The notes under the pieces were generated by a model that was not told where the DNA came from, searched no databases, and worked only from the letters and a program-made list of their open reading frames with translations. Both the position numbers and the translations under genes were made by a program. A DNA stretch of 23,909 bases from Sphingomonadales bacterium (lineage in GTDB: Bacteria; Pseudomonadota; Alphaproteobacteria; Sphingomonadales; Sphingomonadaceae): NCBI GenBank assembly GCA_018971065.1, contig JAGWVC010000061.1, positions 1 to 23,909 of the forward strand, given 5' to 3'. Numbering within the stretch: position 1 is the stretch's first letter; the number at the start of each line of letters is the position of its first letter. Below, piece by piece: positions 22,055 to 23,909 of this stretch.

Positions 22055-22774
22055 TCAATCTCCCGACTTCACCCGCTCCCACTCCGTCTTTAGGATTGTC
22101 TGGAGGTGCGAGACGATTTCCTCGCGGCGCTGCGGGGAGAGGCCCTCGCGCTGCGCCTCCTGGAGCATGTCGACAAGCCTGGTGCTCTCCCCCTCGGTTG
22201 GGTTGATCAGGAGGCGAACCTTAAAGATGTGGCTTGTCAACGCGCGAGAACTACGAAACTGCTCGCGGGTACGCTCATCGGAGAGGGGCATCTCATCACG
22301 AACAACCGACACCATGTCCGCGTCGGTGAGGAAACCTGTCACTTCGTCCCGCAATGCGTTGATCCACGCCTGCCGATTGTTCGACACTGATGAGGCGCGC
22401 GCTTGGATAATTGCTGCGTCGCGCATTGCCTTTAGCTGTAGTTCTTGAGCCTCGCTGGAAGCAGCGATCTGGTCGGCCACACCTTTTGCGGATGCCTCGA
22501 TTTGCTCCCGGGCCGCAAGAGTCGATGCGGCAATCTGATCTGCCACGCTTTTGCTCGAAGCCTCAAGCTGCTCACTCGCGATTTTGGATGAAGCTTCGAT
22601 CTGGTTGCGGGCCACTTCACGTGCGACCTGTACGGCTCGTCTGGATGCCAAATTCGTCCACCAAGCGAGAAGCAGCGTGGCGAACGCGTATATTCCGCCG
22701 ACGATGGCGAGCCACGCGTTGGAGTCAAACCCTAAGAACGTTTCTTTCAATCCATCACCTGTAAGTCGGGTCAC
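22055..22774 (-). CDS. Membrane-anchored coiled-coil protein with seven 11-residue repeats
   Basis: The 239-residue product has one membrane helix near residues 20-40 (AWLAIVGGIYAFATLLLAWW). Residues 54-130 are an unbroken array of seven 11-residue units, each with glutamine at the same place (Gln58, 69, 80, 91, 102, 113, 124), predicted as a hendecad coiled coil. Then NNRQAWINALRDEVTGFL and a helical C-terminal domain of about 100 residues follow. Start is GTG 22774; a TTG at 22750 with AGG upstream is an alternative. It lies 83 bases after the nuclease-like gene on the same strand, so the two may form an operon. Function is not known; a membrane-bound partner or sensor of the nuclease is only a hypothesis. 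Confidence 0.8.
   Translation of the reverse strand: MTRLTGDGLKETFLGFDSNAWLAIVGGIYAFATLLLAWWTNLASRRAVQVAREVARNQIEASSKIASEQLEASSKSVADQIAASTLAAREQIEASAKGVADQIAASSEAQELQLKAMRDAAIIQARASSVSNNRQAWINALRDEVTGFLTDADMVSVVRDEMPLSDERTREQFRSSRALTSHIFKVRLLINPTEGESTRLVDMLQEAQREGLSPQRREEIVSHLQTILKTEWERVKSGD
22385..22615 (-). repeat. Seven tandem 33-bp units coding for hendecad repeats
   Basis: Codons 54-130 of the coiled-coil gene. Units read VARNQIEASSK, IASEQLEASSK, SVADQIAASTL, AAREQIEASAK, GVADQIAASSE, AQELQLKAMRD and AAIIQARASSV. The first five are closest to each other; the last two have diverged. Confidence 0.85.
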
Positions 22775-22857
22775 GCCGCCGCGAAGCAGCTTATTTCTGT
22801 TGGTCGACGCAGGAAAAAGGTCCCTTAAATTTTTTACTCTGCAACGGGCAACTGAGG

Positions 22858-23751
22858 CTATCGAATTCCAGCTATGAGTTCTTGTCGGCCGGTACGAATA
22901 AACTCCCTATGCAACTCCACGATTTCTCCTGCCAAGCTGTGTAGCTTTCGTACGACTGCCAAGAAGTGCTCCGGATTCTGATACTCCCATTCTGGCGGCA
23001 CAATGGCATATCCAACGTTATTGGCAGAAAATGTATTTTCTGAATACACATCAGAATATTCATCCGCTTTATTCCAAAGTTCCGAGCGAATGCTCTCAAG
23101 CTTTGGTGAGATGAACTCTCGCTCAGGTCGGTTCCACCCGTGATGGAAATCCCACAACGGCTCCAATTTTCTTCGTAGATGTGAAAATCCGGCCATATTG
23201 GCCTGATCAAGAAATCCTATAACGCCGTCCGAACGTAACAATGCCGAAAGCTCATTAAACAGAGCGAGATCATGCTCTCTGGCTGGATCAGTTTTAGTGC
23301 GAAACTGCGGATAATGGGCGAAAAATATATCGTCATCTGTGGCCAAGTCGCCGCAAATATCATCCCAAAAGAGTACATTAACCGGGAATAATCCAGCTTT
23401 CCGACGCTCTGCGGACAACATTCTGACCGCTTGTTGCAGTGGGGCGTCGCGCTTCGCCGTTGTTGCTACATACAGATGTGCTAGCGGCGGTTGGAATGTC
23501 TCAGCGCTTTTAATCTCAAGTTCAATTACATTGAAGGAGACGCCGCCGACCGTATTTTTGCATTGAATGCCGAGTTGTAGACCGTGCTCATCATGGCCAA
23601 ACACGTCAACGCCGTTTTGGGCTTGTCCTGGACGACCGTTCCGCTGAAAGTCATTGGTATTCCAGCGCAAATTCGCGGCAGCAAGGGTAATATCTTCAAA
23701 TTCATCCCAAGACTTTGGCGGAGGGACGACCGAGGAGGCTATGGTTGGCAT
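22858..23751 (-). CDS. Mrr-like PD-(D/E)xK nuclease-domain protein (candidate defence gene)
   Basis: The 297-residue product starts with a restriction-endonuclease-like domain. WDEFEDITLAAANLRW holds the first-helix glutamate (Glu17 or Glu19), GQAQNGVDVFG holds Asp49, and LGIQCKN holds Gln63 and Lys65, i.e. the D...QxK variant of the PD-(D/E)xK site found in Mrr-type enzymes. Residues about 70-140 continue the domain (LYVATTAKRDAPLQQAVRML). The C-terminal half (about 150-297) is helical, with DGVIGFLDQANMAGFSHLRRK and FISPKLESIRSEL, and I do not recognise a named family in it. No methyltransferase or specificity subunit is seen. Codon use is more AT-rich than the core genes, which suggests transfer. 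ATG 23751 has no good ribosome site. Confidence 0.82.
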   Translation of the reverse strand: MPTIASSVVPPPKSWDEFEDITLAAANLRWNTNDFQRNGRPGQAQNGVDVFGHDEHGLQLGIQCKNTVGGVSFNVIELEIKSAETFQPPLAHLYVATTAKRDAPLQQAVRMLSAERRKAGLFPVNVLFWDDICGDLATDDDIFFAHYPQFRTKTDPAREHDLALFNELSALLRSDGVIGFLDQANMAGFSHLRRKLEPLWDFHHGWNRPEREFISPKLESIRSELWNKADEYSDVYSENTFSANNVGYAIVPPEWEYQNPEHFLAVVRKLHSLAGEIVELHREFIRTGRQELIAGIR

Positions 23752-23783
23752 ACTAGCGCCATAGCTCGATAAATCGTTGCCTG

Positions 23784-23909
23784 CTATAGGATAGCGCCTT
23801 CACGGCGTGCAACGTGAGCAGCCCGTATTGGCAAGATGCTGTGTGTCGACCGCTCATTAGATGGATGGCAGCTCTCGCCATAAGTCGCCTTCAGCTTGAC
23901 GACTTGGCA
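23784..23909 (-). CDS. Possible 3' end of another minus-strand gene (open to the window edge)
   Basis: A minus-strand frame is open from the window edge to TAG at 23784-23786, giving 41 residues (for example KLKATYGESCHPSNERS). It ends 33 bases before the nuclease gene start, in the same direction, so it could be an upstream operon member. An open run this short can occur by chance and no motif is recognised. Confidence 0.2.
   Translation of the reverse strand, partial: CQVVKLKATYGESCHPSNERSTHSILPIRAAHVARREGAIL

Noticed and set aside
21973..22206. 77-residue plus-strand frame at the composition junction
   Set aside because: A TTG start without ribosome site, and most of its length is antisense to the coiled-coil gene.
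22385..22615. Tandem 33-bp repeats as a CRISPR array
   Set aside because: There are no spacers; the units are contiguous, in frame and coding.

Overview
The window reads as a GC-rich alphaproteobacterial chromosome, most likely a sphingomonad (Sphingomonas/Novosphingobium type). This placement is an inference from protein character and gene content: strong G/C third-position bias, a TIGR02186-type protein beside a TauE-type exporter, a stand-alone HerA/DUF87 ATPase, ubiG divergent from the aspartate kinase gene, and a class A RNase P RNA. No database search was possible.

Layout. (1) 1-288 is the 3' end of a probable short-chain dehydrogenase. It converges on a minus-strand catabolic-looking cluster (5624 down to 410): nitronate-monooxygenase-like flavoprotein, amidohydrolase-2 protein, cupin, a fused alpha+beta thiamine-diphosphate dehydrogenase E1, and a 76-residue free-standing lipoyl protein. 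A perfect 11-bp GCGA-loop hairpin (318-343) closes both converging units. The substrate is unknown; no E2 acyltransferase or E3 is encoded in the window. (2) 5625-5831 is an intergenic region with three perfect dyads, each with a 5-nt spacer, followed by one AT-rich orphan gene (5832-6353). (3) An FMN alpha-hydroxy-acid oxidase gene is divergent from the RNase P RNA gene (rnpB, about 7566-7977). (4) Next come a PPP-type phosphatase, glyoxalase I, and an NhaA antiporter whose stop overlaps the glyoxalase stop. (5) A plus-strand run (10723-16875) holds a QxxRW glycosyltransferase of NfrB type, translationally coupled to a small outer-membrane-barrel-like protein (NfrA C-terminal type), then a coupled TauE/TIGR02186 pair, then a HerA-like ATPase. 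(6) A hypothetical membrane protein shares its stop with an NTF2-like protein gene; ubiG overlaps the latter and diverges from aspartate kinase. (7) A small membrane protein gene overlaps, tail to tail, a 58-residue Cys/His small-protein gene; a second nitronate-monooxygenase/FabK-like gene follows. (8) From about 21,906 to the end, composition becomes more AT-rich and holds two minus-strand accessory genes: a Mrr-like PD-(D/E)xK nuclease protein and a membrane-anchored protein with seven 11-residue repeats. This is the best candidate for an undescribed (possibly defence) module.

The most interesting items are the nuclease plus hendecad-repeat pair, the compact NfrB/NfrA-like pair without a visible c-di-GMP domain, the internal translation start in the aspartate kinase gene, the small Cys/His protein antisense to its neighbour, and the 27-bp palindrome in front of the first nitronate-monooxygenase-like gene.
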